From the NCBI GenBank assembly GCA_002417825.1, contig DICX01000036.1, forward strand, positions 1,028-30,742: a stretch of 29,715 nucleotides of DNA. Direction: 5' to 3'. Of this stretch, positions 8,710-16,260 are shown one piece after another. The notes below the pieces were generated by a model. It saw nothing but the letters and a program-made list of their open reading frames with translations, was not told the origin of the DNA and ran no database searches. The first letter of the stretch is position 1; each line of letters starts with the position of its first letter. The position numbers were made by a program, and so were the translations under genes. The DNA is from Lactobacillus sp. UBA5815. Lineage in GTDB: Bacteria; Bacillota; Bacilli; Lactobacillales; Lactobacillaceae.

Positions 8710-9439
8710 TTTAAAATTAGAATTACCAAATTTTGAGGGTCCTCTGGATCTTCTACTTCATTTGATCCGTATACAAAAAATTGATATTTATGATATTCCG
8801 ATCGCACGTATCACGCATCAATATTTAATGTATTTGCAAGCAATGAAAAAAATGAATTTGCAAATTGCGGGCGACTATTTTGTGATGGCTTCTACTTTGA
8901 TTCGAATCAAATCACAAGATTTGTTACCACAAAACGATTTTGTTGATGATACAGCTGAAAATGATGATGATCCAAGAGCACCTTTAGTTGAGCAGTTAGT
9001 AGAATATGCAGTATTTAAGCGAATTTCAACATATTTTCACCAACGTGCTCAACAACAGCCACTAGTTGTTGCTAAGGAACCAACACCGTCACCAGATCAT
9101 CAAGTCAAGCCATTACCATTCGGTCAATTTACCCCTGAGCAACTTTCGCATCGTTTTGCATCGATCCTATTTCGTTATCGGTTGCGACAACCGCAAAGAA
9201 CTCAAGTGTCGGTTGCACCGGCCTCTGTTAATACGATGATGACCTATTTAAAAAATGTCTTTTCTGAACATCCAATCATCTATTTTACTGACTGCTTAGC
9301 AACATTGCATGATTTAGATCACGCTGTAGCGTTGTTTTTGGCTTCTTTAGAAATGTCTCGTCAGCATCGAATTAAAATTACACAAAAAGAGGCCTTTTCT
9401 GATTTGATTTTAGAAAGAATAACACTTGATGGCCACTAA
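8699..9439 (+). CDS. scpA: Segregation and condensation protein A (kleisin)
   Basis: The kleisin subunit that bridges the SMC dimer and binds ScpB in the condensin-like complex that organises and segregates the chromosome. The 246 residues begin with the family signature LPNFEGPLDLLLHLIRIQKIDIYD; the N-terminal helix contacts the SMC neck. The motif DYFVMASTLIRIKSQDLLP follows at about residues 60-80. A variable linker and a C-terminal winged helix (about 165-246) bind the SMC head. It starts by overlapping ribT by 11 bp and overlaps scpB by 11 bp, so ScpA and ScpB are probably translated in a coupled way. The length is normal. Confidence 0.96.
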   Translation: MTTDLKLELPNFEGPLDLLLHLIRIQKIDIYDIPIARITHQYLMYLQAMKKMNLQIAGDYFVMASTLIRIKSQDLLPQNDFVDDTAENDDDPRAPLVEQLVEYAVFKRISTYFHQRAQQQPLVVAKEPTPSPDHQVKPLPFGQFTPEQLSHRFASILFRYRLRQPQRTQVSVAPASVNTMMTYLKNVFSEHPIIYFTDCLATLHDLDHAVALFLASLEMSRQHRIKITQKEAFSDLILERITLDGH

Positions 9440-10067
9440 AATTGCTGAATTAAAAGCTTTGCTCTATGTTGCTGGTGACAATGGGCTAACAGAACACGAA
9501 TTATGTCAACTTTTACAAATCACGTCACCAGCTTTAAGAGAACTTTCACAAAAATTGGCTCAACATTTAAATCAAGATGAATTTGAAGGCCTTCAGCTTA
9601 AGCATATTGAAAATCAATATAAATTACTCACAAAATCGGAAGTTAGTTCTGTTGTAATGACTTATTTTCAAGATGATTTGCCAAAAGCATTGAGCCAGTC
9701 TGCCTTTGAAATTTTATCGATTATTGCTTATCGTCAACCGATTACTCGAATTGAAATCGATGAATTGCGTGGCGTCAATTCATCTGGGGCTTTGCAAACA
9801 TTGATATGGCGAGGGCTTATAGCGGTTGAGGGAAAAAAGGATGTTGCTGGCAGACCTAATCTATATGTCACCACACCATATTTTTTACAATACTTTGGTT
9901 ATCAAAGCTTAAGTCAATTACCGGATATCACACACTTTGAATCAGATGGGGAAGAGACGCCAGCTGGTCAAATTGATCTTTTTGAAAGCAAAGGAAAAAT
10001 GGATAATGATCTGTCGCGTATGGAAAATCAGAAAAATTTAACGGACGAGGAGAATAATAATGAGTGA
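9429..10067 (+). CDS. scpB: Segregation and condensation protein B
   Basis: Dimeric winged-helix partner of ScpA in the Smc-ScpAB complex. I read 212 residues from ATG 9429; a TTG directly before it at 9426 would add one residue. The two winged helices cover about residues 1-85 and 90-165. The family signature is ALSQSAFEILSIIAYRQPITR followed by IDELRGVNSSGALQTLIWRGLI and GRPNLYVTT. The acidic tail after about 175 is poorly conserved. The start overlaps scpA by 11 bp, and the end overlaps rluB by 8 bp, where rluB's own GAGGAG lies within scpB. Confidence 0.96.
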   Translation: MATKIAELKALLYVAGDNGLTEHELCQLLQITSPALRELSQKLAQHLNQDEFEGLQLKHIENQYKLLTKSEVSSVVMTYFQDDLPKALSQSAFEILSIIAYRQPITRIEIDELRGVNSSGALQTLIWRGLIAVEGKKDVAGRPNLYVTTPYFLQYFGYQSLSQLPDITHFESDGEETPAGQIDLFESKGKMDNDLSRMENQKNLTDEENNNE

Positions 10068-10773
10068 GAGATTGCAGCGCGCTATTGCACAGGCTGGGGT
10101 TACTTCGCGCCGTAAAGCAGAAGAATTGATCACGGCAGGAAGAGTAACCGTCAACAATGAAGTGGTAACGAAACTTGGAACGAAAGTCGATTCACATGAT
10201 CATATTGAAGTTGACCAAGTTCCCATTCAAAGGGAATCGATTCACACTTATCTTTTTTATAAACCACGCCAAGTGATTTCTTCAGTAAAAGATAATAAAG
10301 GACGAAAAACAGTACTGGATTTTTTTACCGACTTCTCTTATCGTTTATATCCTGTTGGACGTCTGGATTATGATACTTCTGGTCTTTTACTCATGACTAA
10401 CGATGGCGAATTGGCTAATCATTTGATGCATCCAAAAAATAAAATTCCCAAAGTTTATGTGGCAAAAATAAAAGGCAATTTAAAAGCACCAGAAATCAAA
10501 AAGCTAGTTCATGGTGTCATGATTGATCACAAATTGAGTGCACCTGCTCATGTTAAGATCTTATCTAATGATTATGAGAAAAAGACATCAATTGTTCAGT
10601 TAACCATTCATGAGGGACATTATCATCAAGTTAAGCGAATGTTTGAGGCAGTAGGCCATTATGTCGAAAAATTATCGCGCGAAAAATATGCCTTTTTAAC
10701 GCTTGAATCATTGAATTCTGGTGAATTTAGAGAATTGTCACACGAAGAAGTTTACAAATTGAGGAGTTTGTAA
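10060..10773 (+). CDS. rluB: 23S rRNA pseudouridine synthase, RluB family
   Basis: Isomerises a uridine of 23S rRNA (position 2605 in E. coli numbering) to pseudouridine. The 237 residues comprise an N-terminal S4 RNA-binding domain (about 1-60, ERLQRAIAQAGVTSRRKAEELI) and the RsuA/RluB catalytic domain. The motif GRLDYDTSGLLLMTNDGE puts the catalytic aspartate at D103. VKRMFEAVGHYVEKL near 190-205 is also typical. ATG with a strong GAGGAG 6-7 bases upstream, inside scpB. Its last 25 bases contain the -35 box of the downstream riboswitch promoter. Confidence 0.93.
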   Translation: MSERLQRAIAQAGVTSRRKAEELITAGRVTVNNEVVTKLGTKVDSHDHIEVDQVPIQRESIHTYLFYKPRQVISSVKDNKGRKTVLDFFTDFSYRLYPVGRLDYDTSGLLLMTNDGELANHLMHPKNKIPKVYVAKIKGNLKAPEIKKLVHGVMIDHKLSAPAHVKILSNDYEKKTSIVQLTIHEGHYHQVKRMFEAVGHYVEKLSREKYAFLTLESLNSGEFRELSHEEVYKLRSL

Positions 10774-10779
10774 TATGAT
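10751..10779 (+). promoter_or_regulatory. Promoter of the FMN riboswitch-ribU unit
   Basis: TTTACA at 10751-10756 and TATGAT at 10774-10779 are 17 bp apart, each one base from consensus. The predicted start near 10786 lies about 25 nt before the aptamer. The -35 box is inside the end of rluB, so ribU can be transcribed on its own. Confidence 0.75.
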
Positions 10780-10810
10780 GATACTGTCAAAAAGTTAGCG
10801 AAGGAATATT

Positions 10811-10923
10811 GTCTTCAGGGCAGGGTGAGAGTCCCGACCGGCGGTTGAGTCCGCGACCCACGGTAATCGTGGTGGAAACCAGCATGTCTGGTACCGATAG
10901 TTAAAGTCTAGATGAGAGAAGAC
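10811..10923 (+). promoter_or_regulatory. FMN riboswitch (RFN element) aptamer
   Basis: Binds flavin mononucleotide in the nascent mRNA. The outer stem P1 pairs GTCTTC (10811-10816) with GAAGAC (10918-10923). Conserved RFN blocks occur in order: CAGGGCAGGGTGAGAGTCCC, then GACCGGCGGT and GTCCGCGACCC. After a short variable arm come GGTGGAAACC, then TGGTACCGATAGTTAAAGTC and GATGAGAGAAGAC. ACAGAC at 10922-10927 can pair with GTCTGT at 10957-10962 in the terminator, and this overlaps the 3' strand of P1. FMN binding should therefore stabilise P1, free the terminator and shut ribU off. Confidence 0.96.
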
Positions 10924-10951
10924 AGACAAGTTAAAGCATATTACTTACTTT

Positions 10952-10984
10952 AAAGGGTCTGTTGCTGAGGCAATAGACCCTTTT
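10952..10984 (+). terminator. Riboswitch-controlled terminator before ribU
   Basis: AAAGGGTCT (10952-10960) pairs with AGACCCTTT (10975-10983). A G-U pair and TTGC/GCAA extend the stem to 14 bp around the loop TGAG, with only four T after it. Its left arm overlaps the predicted antiterminator strand. Confidence 0.88.
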
Positions 10985-11008
10985 GTAGTTATTGAAGGAG
11001 TAAGTCTT

Positions 11009-11599
11009 ATGCAGCGAAAAGCGACAGAAAACGTTAAATTGTCTTATTGGATTTCTTGGGCAATGATTGCGGCGATTGCTTTTTTAGTTATGAAATTTGA
11101 ATTTCCGGTCATTCCCATGCTTGGTTATCTGAAAATGGATTTTTCAGATGTCATTGTAACAATTTCTGCTTTGGTTTTTGGCCCCTTTGGCGGCGTAATG
11201 GTGGCCTTGTTCAAAGGATTATTGGGTTACCTGATTTCGGGTGCAAATATTCTCAGTCTAGTAGGTGAAGTTGCTGCTTTTTTAGCGAGTGTTGCCTTTA
11301 TTTTGCCCATTTATTACATTGCAGGCCATGGCGAAGTTAAAAACAGCCGCCGCATTCTTGGAATTTTAGCGGGGATCATTGGGTTGACTGTCGTGATGTC
11401 AGTTGCCAATGCTTTTGTTTTAACGCCGCTTTATGTCAAGTTTTCTGGATTTGTTTTGCCTAAAGGTATGTTGAATTATATTTTTACGGCAATTGTTCCC
11501 TTTAATTTAGTAAAAGGCGCGATCAATGGGATTATCGTTTTTATTTTGATGAAAACCGCAATTCCACAGCTGAAACATTTTGTTGCAAAGCGATTTTAA
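11009..11599 (+). CDS. ribU: Riboflavin transporter S component, RibU
   Basis: Membrane substrate-binding subunit of an energy-coupling factor transporter that takes up riboflavin with the shared EcfAA'T module, which is not in this window. At 196 residues it has about six hydrophobic segments. It carries RibU hallmarks in order: MIAAIAFLVMKFEFPVIP, YLKMDFSDVIVTISALVFGP and LFKGLLGYLISGAN. A C-terminal PFNLVKGAINGIIVFILMK segment follows. The upstream FMN riboswitch supports riboflavin specificity. Start ATG with GAAGGAG upstream. It is followed by its own terminator, so it is a single-gene unit. No riboflavin synthesis genes are nearby, so the cell may rely on uptake. Confidence 0.95.
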   Translation: MQRKATENVKLSYWISWAMIAAIAFLVMKFEFPVIPMLGYLKMDFSDVIVTISALVFGPFGGVMVALFKGLLGYLISGANILSLVGEVAAFLASVAFILPIYYIAGHGEVKNSRRILGILAGIIGLTVVMSVANAFVLTPLYVKFSGFVLPKGMLNYIFTAIVPFNLVKGAINGIIVFILMKTAIPQLKHFVAKRF

Positions 11600-11620
11600 T
11601 TTTTAAAAACACAGATTACT

Positions 11621-11653
11621 AAAAAGCCTTCCAATTTTGGAGGGCTTTTTATT
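11621..11653 (+). terminator. Terminator of ribU
   Basis: A 13-bp stem with one G-U pair joins AAAAAGCCTTCCA (11621-11633) to 11638-11650. It has a 4-base loop and ends in a T run. Confidence 0.9.
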
Positions 11654-11662
11654 TGGGTGTGA

Positions 11663-11692
11663 TATACAAAACAAGAACAGCTATGCTAAAAT
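11663..11692 (+). promoter_or_regulatory. Promoter of the LysM-protein gene
   Basis: TATACA (11663-11668), an 18-bp spacer and TAAAAT (11687-11692), preceded by TG at 11684-11685 (extended -10). The predicted start near 11699 is about 20 nt before the ATG. The same TGCTAAAAT core recurs before rbgA. Confidence 0.6.
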
Positions 11693-11721
11693 GAGATATC
11701 GTGATCATGGAGGAATTTTGA

Positions 11722-12339
11722 ATGAATAACCAGTCAAAAAAGGACCGCCTCCCGTATAAGCATTATGAACGACCTAAAACCACACGTGTGGCAGTGGGGA
11801 AAAATCGTGAGCGGCCTTCTAGGCATACATCTGTATGGTCTGGACTCATTGTTGCAGTTATTGTGATTATCGCATTAGCGCCAATCGTTAAATCTCAATT
11901 CAGTGGACAGGATCAGAAAATGGTAACTTCGAAGCCTGTAAAACACAAGCAAAGTGCTGTCAAAAAGAAGTCTGTTAAAAAAGTTGCTAAGAAGTCTGCT
12001 AAAAAAACAAAAGTAAGGATGTCTTCTAAGTCAACACAGACGTCACAGCAGTCGCAGAGTAAGCAAAGTGTTGTTCAAAATAGTTCTAGCACTTCAGAAG
12101 ACACGAGCCAGCAGACACAAAATTCTCAGCAACAGAGTCAGCAGAGTCAATCGCAATCGAGTCAGACAATAGATCCCAACACACAAGCTAAGACAACTGG
12201 GAAGTATGTTGTTCAGGCTGGTGATTCTTTGTCAGCGATTGCAAGTCAATTTGGTTTGACTGTGTCTGATTTAACACGACTGAATAACATCAAAGATACG
12301 GACCAGTTAATGCCCGGTCAAGAATTGAAGTTGAAATAA
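11722..12339 (+). CDS. Membrane-anchored LysM peptidoglycan-binding protein
   Basis: A 205-residue type II membrane protein. The basic cytoplasmic tail (1-37) leads into one transmembrane helix (about 38-58, SGLIVAVIVIIALAPIV). A lysine-rich extracellular stretch follows (67-98), then a serine/glutamine-rich linker (100-150). A single C-terminal LysM domain (about 161-205) reads YVVQAGDSLSAIASQFGLTV through NNIKDTDQLMPGQELKL. LysM binds N-acetylglucosamine-containing cell wall. There is no LPXTG motif or catalytic domain, so it is probably a wall tether or a partner of the cell-envelope machinery. Genes of this layout lie before cmk in many lactobacilli and staphylococci; the precise role is unknown. 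ATG with GGAGG upstream. The low-complexity linker probably varies between strains. Confidence 0.88.
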   Translation: MNNQSKKDRLPYKHYERPKTTRVAVGKNRERPSRHTSVWSGLIVAVIVIIALAPIVKSQFSGQDQKMVTSKPVKHKQSAVKKKSVKKVAKKSAKKTKVRMSSKSTQTSQQSQSKQSVVQNSSSTSEDTSQQTQNSQQQSQQSQSQSSQTIDPNTQAKTTGKYVVQAGDSLSAIASQFGLTVSDLTRLNNIKDTDQLMPGQELKLK

Positions 12340-12351
12340 TTGGAGGGAGTT

Positions 12352-12378
12352 AGGAGAGACGGACTTGTCTCTCTTTTA
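12352..12378 (+). terminator. Hairpin between the LysM gene and cmk
   Basis: GAGAGAC (12354-12360) pairs with GTCTCTC (12367-12373). One A-T and one G-U pair extend the stem to 9 bp around a 6-base loop, followed by TTTTAT. It looks like an intrinsic terminator, but the cmk start codon comes only 3-6 bases later. The only Shine-Dalgarno sequence, GGAGGGAG, lies just upstream at 12342-12349. It could end the LysM transcript or act as a translational bridge for cmk. Confidence 0.6.
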
Positions 12379-12383
12379 TCATG

Positions 12384-13055
12384 ATGCAAGTTGCAATCGA
12401 TGGACCAGCTTCTGCTGGAAAAAGTACTGTTGCTAAGCAGGTCGCACAAAAGCTTGGCTTTGTTTATATCGATACAGGCGCAATGTATCGAACTTGTACA
12501 CTTATTGCCCAATTGAATGGGATTGACTTTTCGGATGAGGAAAGATTACTTCAAAAAATAAGACAATCTAAAATTGTTTTCAGAACTCAAGATGGTGAGC
12601 AAAAAGTGTATCTTGACGGCACAGACGTTACTGCTGCTATTCGCACACCGAAAATAACTGACAACGTTTCACAAGTTTCTGCTTTAGCTAAAATTCGCTA
12701 TCAAATGGTGAAGCAACAACGAGATATGGCAGGCGAAATGAATGTCATTATGGACGGACGAGATATTGGGACAACAGTCTTGCCACATGCTGAAGTCAAG
12801 ATATTTTTAGTCGCGAGTGTCAAATCAAGAGCTAAGCGTCGATTGCTTGACTATGCACAAAAGGGAATTAAACAAAACTTGACTCAAATTGAACAGGATT
12901 TAGAATTACGCGATTTTAAAGATTCACATCGAGAAGTTTCGCCATTGAAAAAAGCCGATGATGCGATTGAAATCGACACGACAAATATGACAATTGAGCA
13001 AGTTGTCGCTACTATTTTGGATAAAATTGAAAAGAAATCGAAAAAACTAATTTAA
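12384..13055 (+). CDS. cmk: Cytidylate kinase
   Basis: Phosphorylates CMP and dCMP to the diphosphates with ATP, recycling nucleotides from RNA turnover and for DNA synthesis. The sequence reads MQVAIDGPASAGKSTVAK with the Walker A loop at 7-15. YIDTGAMYR (about 31-39), VIMDGRDIGTTVLPHAEVKIFL (about 121-142) and a SRAKRRL lid segment follow. I read 223 residues from ATG 12384 because the family normally starts M(K/Q)VAIDGP; ATG 12381 would add one Met. No Shine-Dalgarno lies at normal distance from either. The nearest is 33-35 bases upstream beyond a hairpin, which is odd. rpsA follows after 57 bp, the usual neighbour. Confidence 0.96.
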   Translation: MQVAIDGPASAGKSTVAKQVAQKLGFVYIDTGAMYRTCTLIAQLNGIDFSDEERLLQKIRQSKIVFRTQDGEQKVYLDGTDVTAAIRTPKITDNVSQVSALAKIRYQMVKQQRDMAGEMNVIMDGRDIGTTVLPHAEVKIFLVASVKSRAKRRLLDYAQKGIKQNLTQIEQDLELRDFKDSHREVSPLKKADDAIEIDTTNMTIEQVVATILDKIEKKSKKLI

Positions 13056-13112
13056 AACAGTAGAAAATTACAGCGATTTACTTTAAAATAAAAGTGATAT
13101 TGGGAGGTACTT

Positions 13113-14315
13113 ATGTCAGATAACAGTAATCAATTTTTAGATGCTTTGAAGAAGATGACGGGGGTGGAAGTCAACGACATCGTAGACGTAGAAGTCTTAG
13201 ATGTTGAAGATGGTCAAATCGCCGTTGGTGTTGAAAATGCCGGGATTGAAGGCGTGATCACCAAACGCGATTTTACACCGGATCGTAATGCAGATTTGCA
13301 TGAATTAGTTAAACCAGGTGATAAGTTTAAGGCTTTGGTTTTGAGAAAAGCCGGCGGTGATAAGGAGAATGGCGAATTCTTCTTCTCAGTAACCCGTTTG
13401 AAAGAACGCGAAGCTTATGAAGAACTCGAAGAGGACTTCAAGGCTGACAAGATGGTTGAAGGTACTGTCGTTGGTGCCGTTCGTGGTGGCTTGCTAGTCA
13501 ATGTCGGAACTAGAGGATTTTTACCTGCATCTTTAATTTCAAATCGTTATGTGTCAGATTTGAAGCCGTTTATTGGCAAAAAGATGAATTTAAAGATTAT
13601 TGAAATTGATCCTAAAAAGAATCGATTGATTTTATCACGTAAAGATCTTATTGAAAAGGAACGTGAAGAAGCCTTTGAAAGCGTCGCTTCTAAATTAGTT
13701 GTTGGCGATATCATTGAAGGAAAAGTTTCTCGTTTGACTGGATTTGGTGCTTTCGTTGATGTTGGTGGTGTTGATGGCTTGGTTCATATTTCCGAGATTT
13801 CATACAAACACGTTGACAAACCAAGCGATGTCCTGAAAGCCGGACAAGAAATAAAGGTAAAAGTAATCGGAATTGATGAGGATAGACATCGGATCTCCCT
13901 TTCTATTAAGCAAACCTTGCCATCACCATTTGAAGAAGCGACAACAAATCTTCATGCTGGCGACGTCATTGAAGGCGAAGTCAAAACGCTGACGACTTTT
14001 GGTGCCTTTGTAGAGGTAGCCGACGGTATTCAAGGGTTGGTTCATGTTTCTGAGATTTCGTATAAGCATGTTGATAAACCAAGTGATGTTTTAAAAGTTG
14101 GCGATACAGTAAAGGTTAAGGTTCTTAACATTGATCCAAGTGAACATCGGATTTCGCTTTCAATGAAACAAACCCAACCAAACACCAACAAAGAGAGCAG
14201 TCATACTCCTCGTCGTCACTCTGAAGATGCAGTAACTAAGAGATATATGAGTGATAATGATAGTGGCTTTGCACTTGGTGATATCGTTGGTGATCAATTA
14301 AAAGATCGTAAGTAG
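13113..14315 (+). CDS. rpsA: 30S ribosomal protein S1 homologue with four S1 domains
   Basis: RNA-binding protein related to ribosomal S1. In low-GC Gram-positives the four-domain form associates with ribosomes and mRNA. At 400 residues it has OB folds at about 20-90, 108-172, 193-261 and 278-347, followed by a short polar tail. Domains 3 and 4 share an identical run SEISYKHVDKPSDVLK, but the DNA differs at many third positions, so this is conserved function rather than a recent duplication. The second repeat starts GTVVGAVRGGLLVNVGTRGFLP. ATG with GGGAGG upstream; it ends at its own terminator. It follows cmk, a gene pair conserved widely in bacteria. Confidence 0.94.
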   Translation: MSDNSNQFLDALKKMTGVEVNDIVDVEVLDVEDGQIAVGVENAGIEGVITKRDFTPDRNADLHELVKPGDKFKALVLRKAGGDKENGEFFFSVTRLKEREAYEELEEDFKADKMVEGTVVGAVRGGLLVNVGTRGFLPASLISNRYVSDLKPFIGKKMNLKIIEIDPKKNRLILSRKDLIEKEREEAFESVASKLVVGDIIEGKVSRLTGFGAFVDVGGVDGLVHISEISYKHVDKPSDVLKAGQEIKVKVIGIDEDRHRISLSIKQTLPSPFEEATTNLHAGDVIEGEVKTLTTFGAFVEVADGIQGLVHVSEISYKHVDKPSDVLKVGDTVKVKVLNIDPSEHRISLSMKQTQPNTNKESSHTPRRHSEDAVTKRYMSDNDSGFALGDIVGDQLKDRK

Positions 14316-14322
14316 TCATTTC

Positions 14323-14357
14323 AAAAAAGGCTGACTGTAAAGGTCAGCTTTTTTATT
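14323..14357 (+). terminator. Terminator of rpsA
   Basis: GCTGAC (14330-14335) pairs with GTCAGC (14343-14348), and A6 pairs with T6 on the flanks around one bulged G. A T run follows. It lies 8 bp after the rpsA stop and 40 bp before der. Confidence 0.88.
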
Positions 14358-14397
14358 TCCAAAGGAATTATACAAAGAATATAAAAGGAGGGGCGCA

Positions 14398-15708
14398 ATG
14401 GTTTTACCTGTCGTTGCAATTGTTGGACAGCCTAATGTTGGCAAGTCGACTGTTTTTAACCGAATTATCAATCAGCGTCTTTCGATCGTTGAAGATACGC
14501 CTGGTGTGACACGTGATCGTATTTATGCAAAAGCACAATGGCTAGGACATACGTTTCGCTTGATCGACACAGGCGGAATTACTTGGAAAAATGGTCAAAT
14601 CGAAGATCAAATTCGAGCACAAGCTGAAATTGCCATTGATGAAGCCGATCTGATCATTATGATGGCAGATATGACTAAGCAAGTGACACCATTGGATGAG
14701 CTGATTGCAAAATTGTTGTATCGGACTAAAAAGCCAGTTTTATTAGTTGTCAATAAAACTGATAATCCTGAGCAGCGCGCGAATATTTATGATTTTTATC
14801 AACTTGGTCTTGGTACACCGATTCCAATTTCTGGTGCACATAAAATCGGATTAGGCGATTTATTGGATCGTGTCGTTGAATCATTGCCATCAGATTCACC
14901 TACTGAAACAGATCACCGAATTCACTTTAGTGTCATTGGACGTCCTAATGTTGGCAAGTCATCACTGGTTAATGCGATTTTAGGAGAAAATCGTGTTATC
15001 GTTGCGGATAAAGAAGGAACCACACGTGATGCAATAGACACGGCTTTTACTGATAAGGCTGGAACTGCATTTTCAATTATTGATACAGCTGGTATTCGAA
15101 AACGCGGCAAGGTCTATGAAAAGACTGAAAAATATGCTGTTATGCGTGCGATGAGTGCAATTGATCGCTCAGACGTTGTTTTACTGGTCTTAGACGCCAG
15201 TACAGGCATTTTAGAGCAGGATAAGCATATTGCCGGCTATGCACATGATGCAGGCAGAGGTATCATCATCGTCGTGAATAAATGGGATCTACCTCAAAAA
15301 GATTCTCATAGTACGCAAACGTTTACGAACGACATCAAACGTGAATTCCAATACCTTGATTATGCACCGATTATTTTTGTTTCAGCCAAAACACGCCAAC
15401 GTCTTGATAAGTTGCCTCAACTCGTTAAAATGGTTTATCAAAATAGAGCTCAAAGAATCAAATCGAGCTTGCTCAATGATCTTTTGCTTGAAGCAACAAA
15501 ATTAACACCAACGCCATTAGTCAAAGGAAAACGCCTTCGCGTCTATTACATGACTCAAGTTGCAGTTGCACCACCAACTTTTGTCGTTTTTGTCAATGAT
15601 CCAGATTTGATGCATTTTTCATATCAACGTTTTTTAACGAATCAATTACGTAACAACTTTAACTTTACAGGTACACCAATAAAAATCATTGCACGCCGAC
15701 GTAAATGA
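14398..15708 (+). CDS. der: Ribosome biogenesis GTPase Der (EngA)
   Basis: Essential double GTPase needed for late assembly of the 50S ribosomal subunit. The 436 residues hold two G domains and a C-terminal KH-like domain. Domain 1: GQPNVGKS (10-17), switch TPGVTRD, DTGG and NKTD. Domain 2: GRPNVGKS (181-188), KEGTTRDAID, DTAGIRKRGKV and NKWD. The KH-like part (about 350-436) ends in basic residues KIIARRRK. All nucleotide-binding motifs are intact. ATG with AAGGAGG at good distance. It follows the rpsA terminator, so it presumably has its own weak promoter within 14357-14390, where TATAAA at 14380 is the best -10 candidate. Confidence 0.98.
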   Translation: MVLPVVAIVGQPNVGKSTVFNRIINQRLSIVEDTPGVTRDRIYAKAQWLGHTFRLIDTGGITWKNGQIEDQIRAQAEIAIDEADLIIMMADMTKQVTPLDELIAKLLYRTKKPVLLVVNKTDNPEQRANIYDFYQLGLGTPIPISGAHKIGLGDLLDRVVESLPSDSPTETDHRIHFSVIGRPNVGKSSLVNAILGENRVIVADKEGTTRDAIDTAFTDKAGTAFSIIDTAGIRKRGKVYEKTEKYAVMRAMSAIDRSDVVLLVLDASTGILEQDKHIAGYAHDAGRGIIIVVNKWDLPQKDSHSTQTFTNDIKREFQYLDYAPIIFVSAKTRQRLDKLPQLVKMVYQNRAQRIKSSLLNDLLLEATKLTPTPLVKGKRLRVYYMTQVAVAPPTFVVFVNDPDLMHFSYQRFLTNQLRNNFNFTGTPIKIIARRRK

Positions 15709-15749
15709 TTTTGAGGTGTAAATTTTAACAAAAAAAGTAGTTTTAGTGT

Positions 15750-15778
15750 AAAAAACCTTGTCGTGGCGGGCTTTTTGT
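15750..15778 (+). terminator. Weak terminator-like hairpin after der
   Basis: An A6 run with CC (15750-15757) can pair with GG and TTTTT (15768-15776) around one internal mismatch and a 10-base loop. The GC part is short, so this may be a decayed or inefficient terminator. Confidence 0.4.
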
Positions 15779-15795
15779 GCTAATTTTAGATTCAG

Positions 15796-15850
15796 GAAAC
15801 AATGATCGGTAATCATCATTCTTCCTTGTTTCTTTTCTTAAAAAAAGAAA
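15796..15850. repeat. Overlapping inverted repeats upstream of hup
   Basis: GAAACAA (15796-15802) and TTGTTTC (15826-15832) are exact inverted repeats that enclose TGAT (15803-15806) and ATCA (15812-15815). A second AT-rich palindrome, TTTCTTTTCTT facing AAAAAAAGAAA, follows at 15829-15850. They lie where the hup promoter should be; TTGTTT at 15826 could be its -35. They may be an operator or a leader structure; the function is unknown. Confidence 0.4.
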
Positions 15851-15889
15851 TTAATCTGAACTACGGTTCGCTTCAGGAGGTGAAGAAGA

Positions 15890-16165
15890 ATGGCAAACAA
15901 AGCTGAATTAGTCGCTGAAGTCGCTTCAAAAACGAAATTGACTAAAAAGGATGTCGCTTCAACAGTTGATGCAATTTTTAACTCAATTCAAGAGAATCTG
16001 GCTAAAGGTGATAAAGTTCAATTAATCGGTTTCGGAACTTTTGAAGTTCGTCACCGTGCTGCTCGTAAAGGTCGCAACCCGCAAACTGGAGTTGAAATCG
16101 AAATTCCTGCAAGTAAGGTACCTGCATTTAAACCAGGTAAGGCACTCAAAGATGCTGTTAAATAA
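15890..16165 (+). CDS. hup: DNA-binding protein HU
   Basis: Nucleoid-associated histone-like protein that bends and compacts DNA as a dimer. At 91 residues it has the full length of the family. Helical dimerisation region MANKAELVAEVASKTKLTKKDV, then the core VQLIGFGTFEVRHRAARKGRNP, the DNA-gripping arm at about 52-75, and the C-terminal PAFKPGKALKDAVK. It has a near-perfect AGGAGGTGA site 7 bases before ATG, consistent with high expression, and its own terminator. Its upstream region of 180 bp is unusually long for this window and contains inverted repeats. Confidence 0.97.
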   Translation: MANKAELVAEVASKTKLTKKDVASTVDAIFNSIQENLAKGDKVQLIGFGTFEVRHRAARKGRNPQTGVEIEIPASKVPAFKPGKALKDAVK

Positions 16166-16189
16166 TGATTTAACAGAAAGCATCAAAAG

Positions 16190-16222
16190 AGACGTTAGGT
16201 TTTTAGCCTAGCGTCTTTTTAT
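16190..16222 (+). terminator. Terminator of hup
   Basis: AGACGTTAGG (16190-16199) pairs over 10 bp, with one wobble, with CCTAGCGTCT (16207-16216). It has a 7-base loop and a T run. Confidence 0.92.
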
Positions 16223-16260
16223 ATTAAAGAATCATCATCAACAAAAAGGAAGTCGTTTTC

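Noticed and set aside
13068..13100. Promoter between cmk and rpsA
   Set aside because: TTACAG and TAAAAT are present but only 10 bp apart, and other -10 choices give spacers above 20 bp.
13838..14101. Recent internal duplication in rpsA
   Set aside because: S1 domains 3 and 4 share an identical 16-residue run, but their DNA differs at many synonymous sites, so this is old, family-wide repetition.
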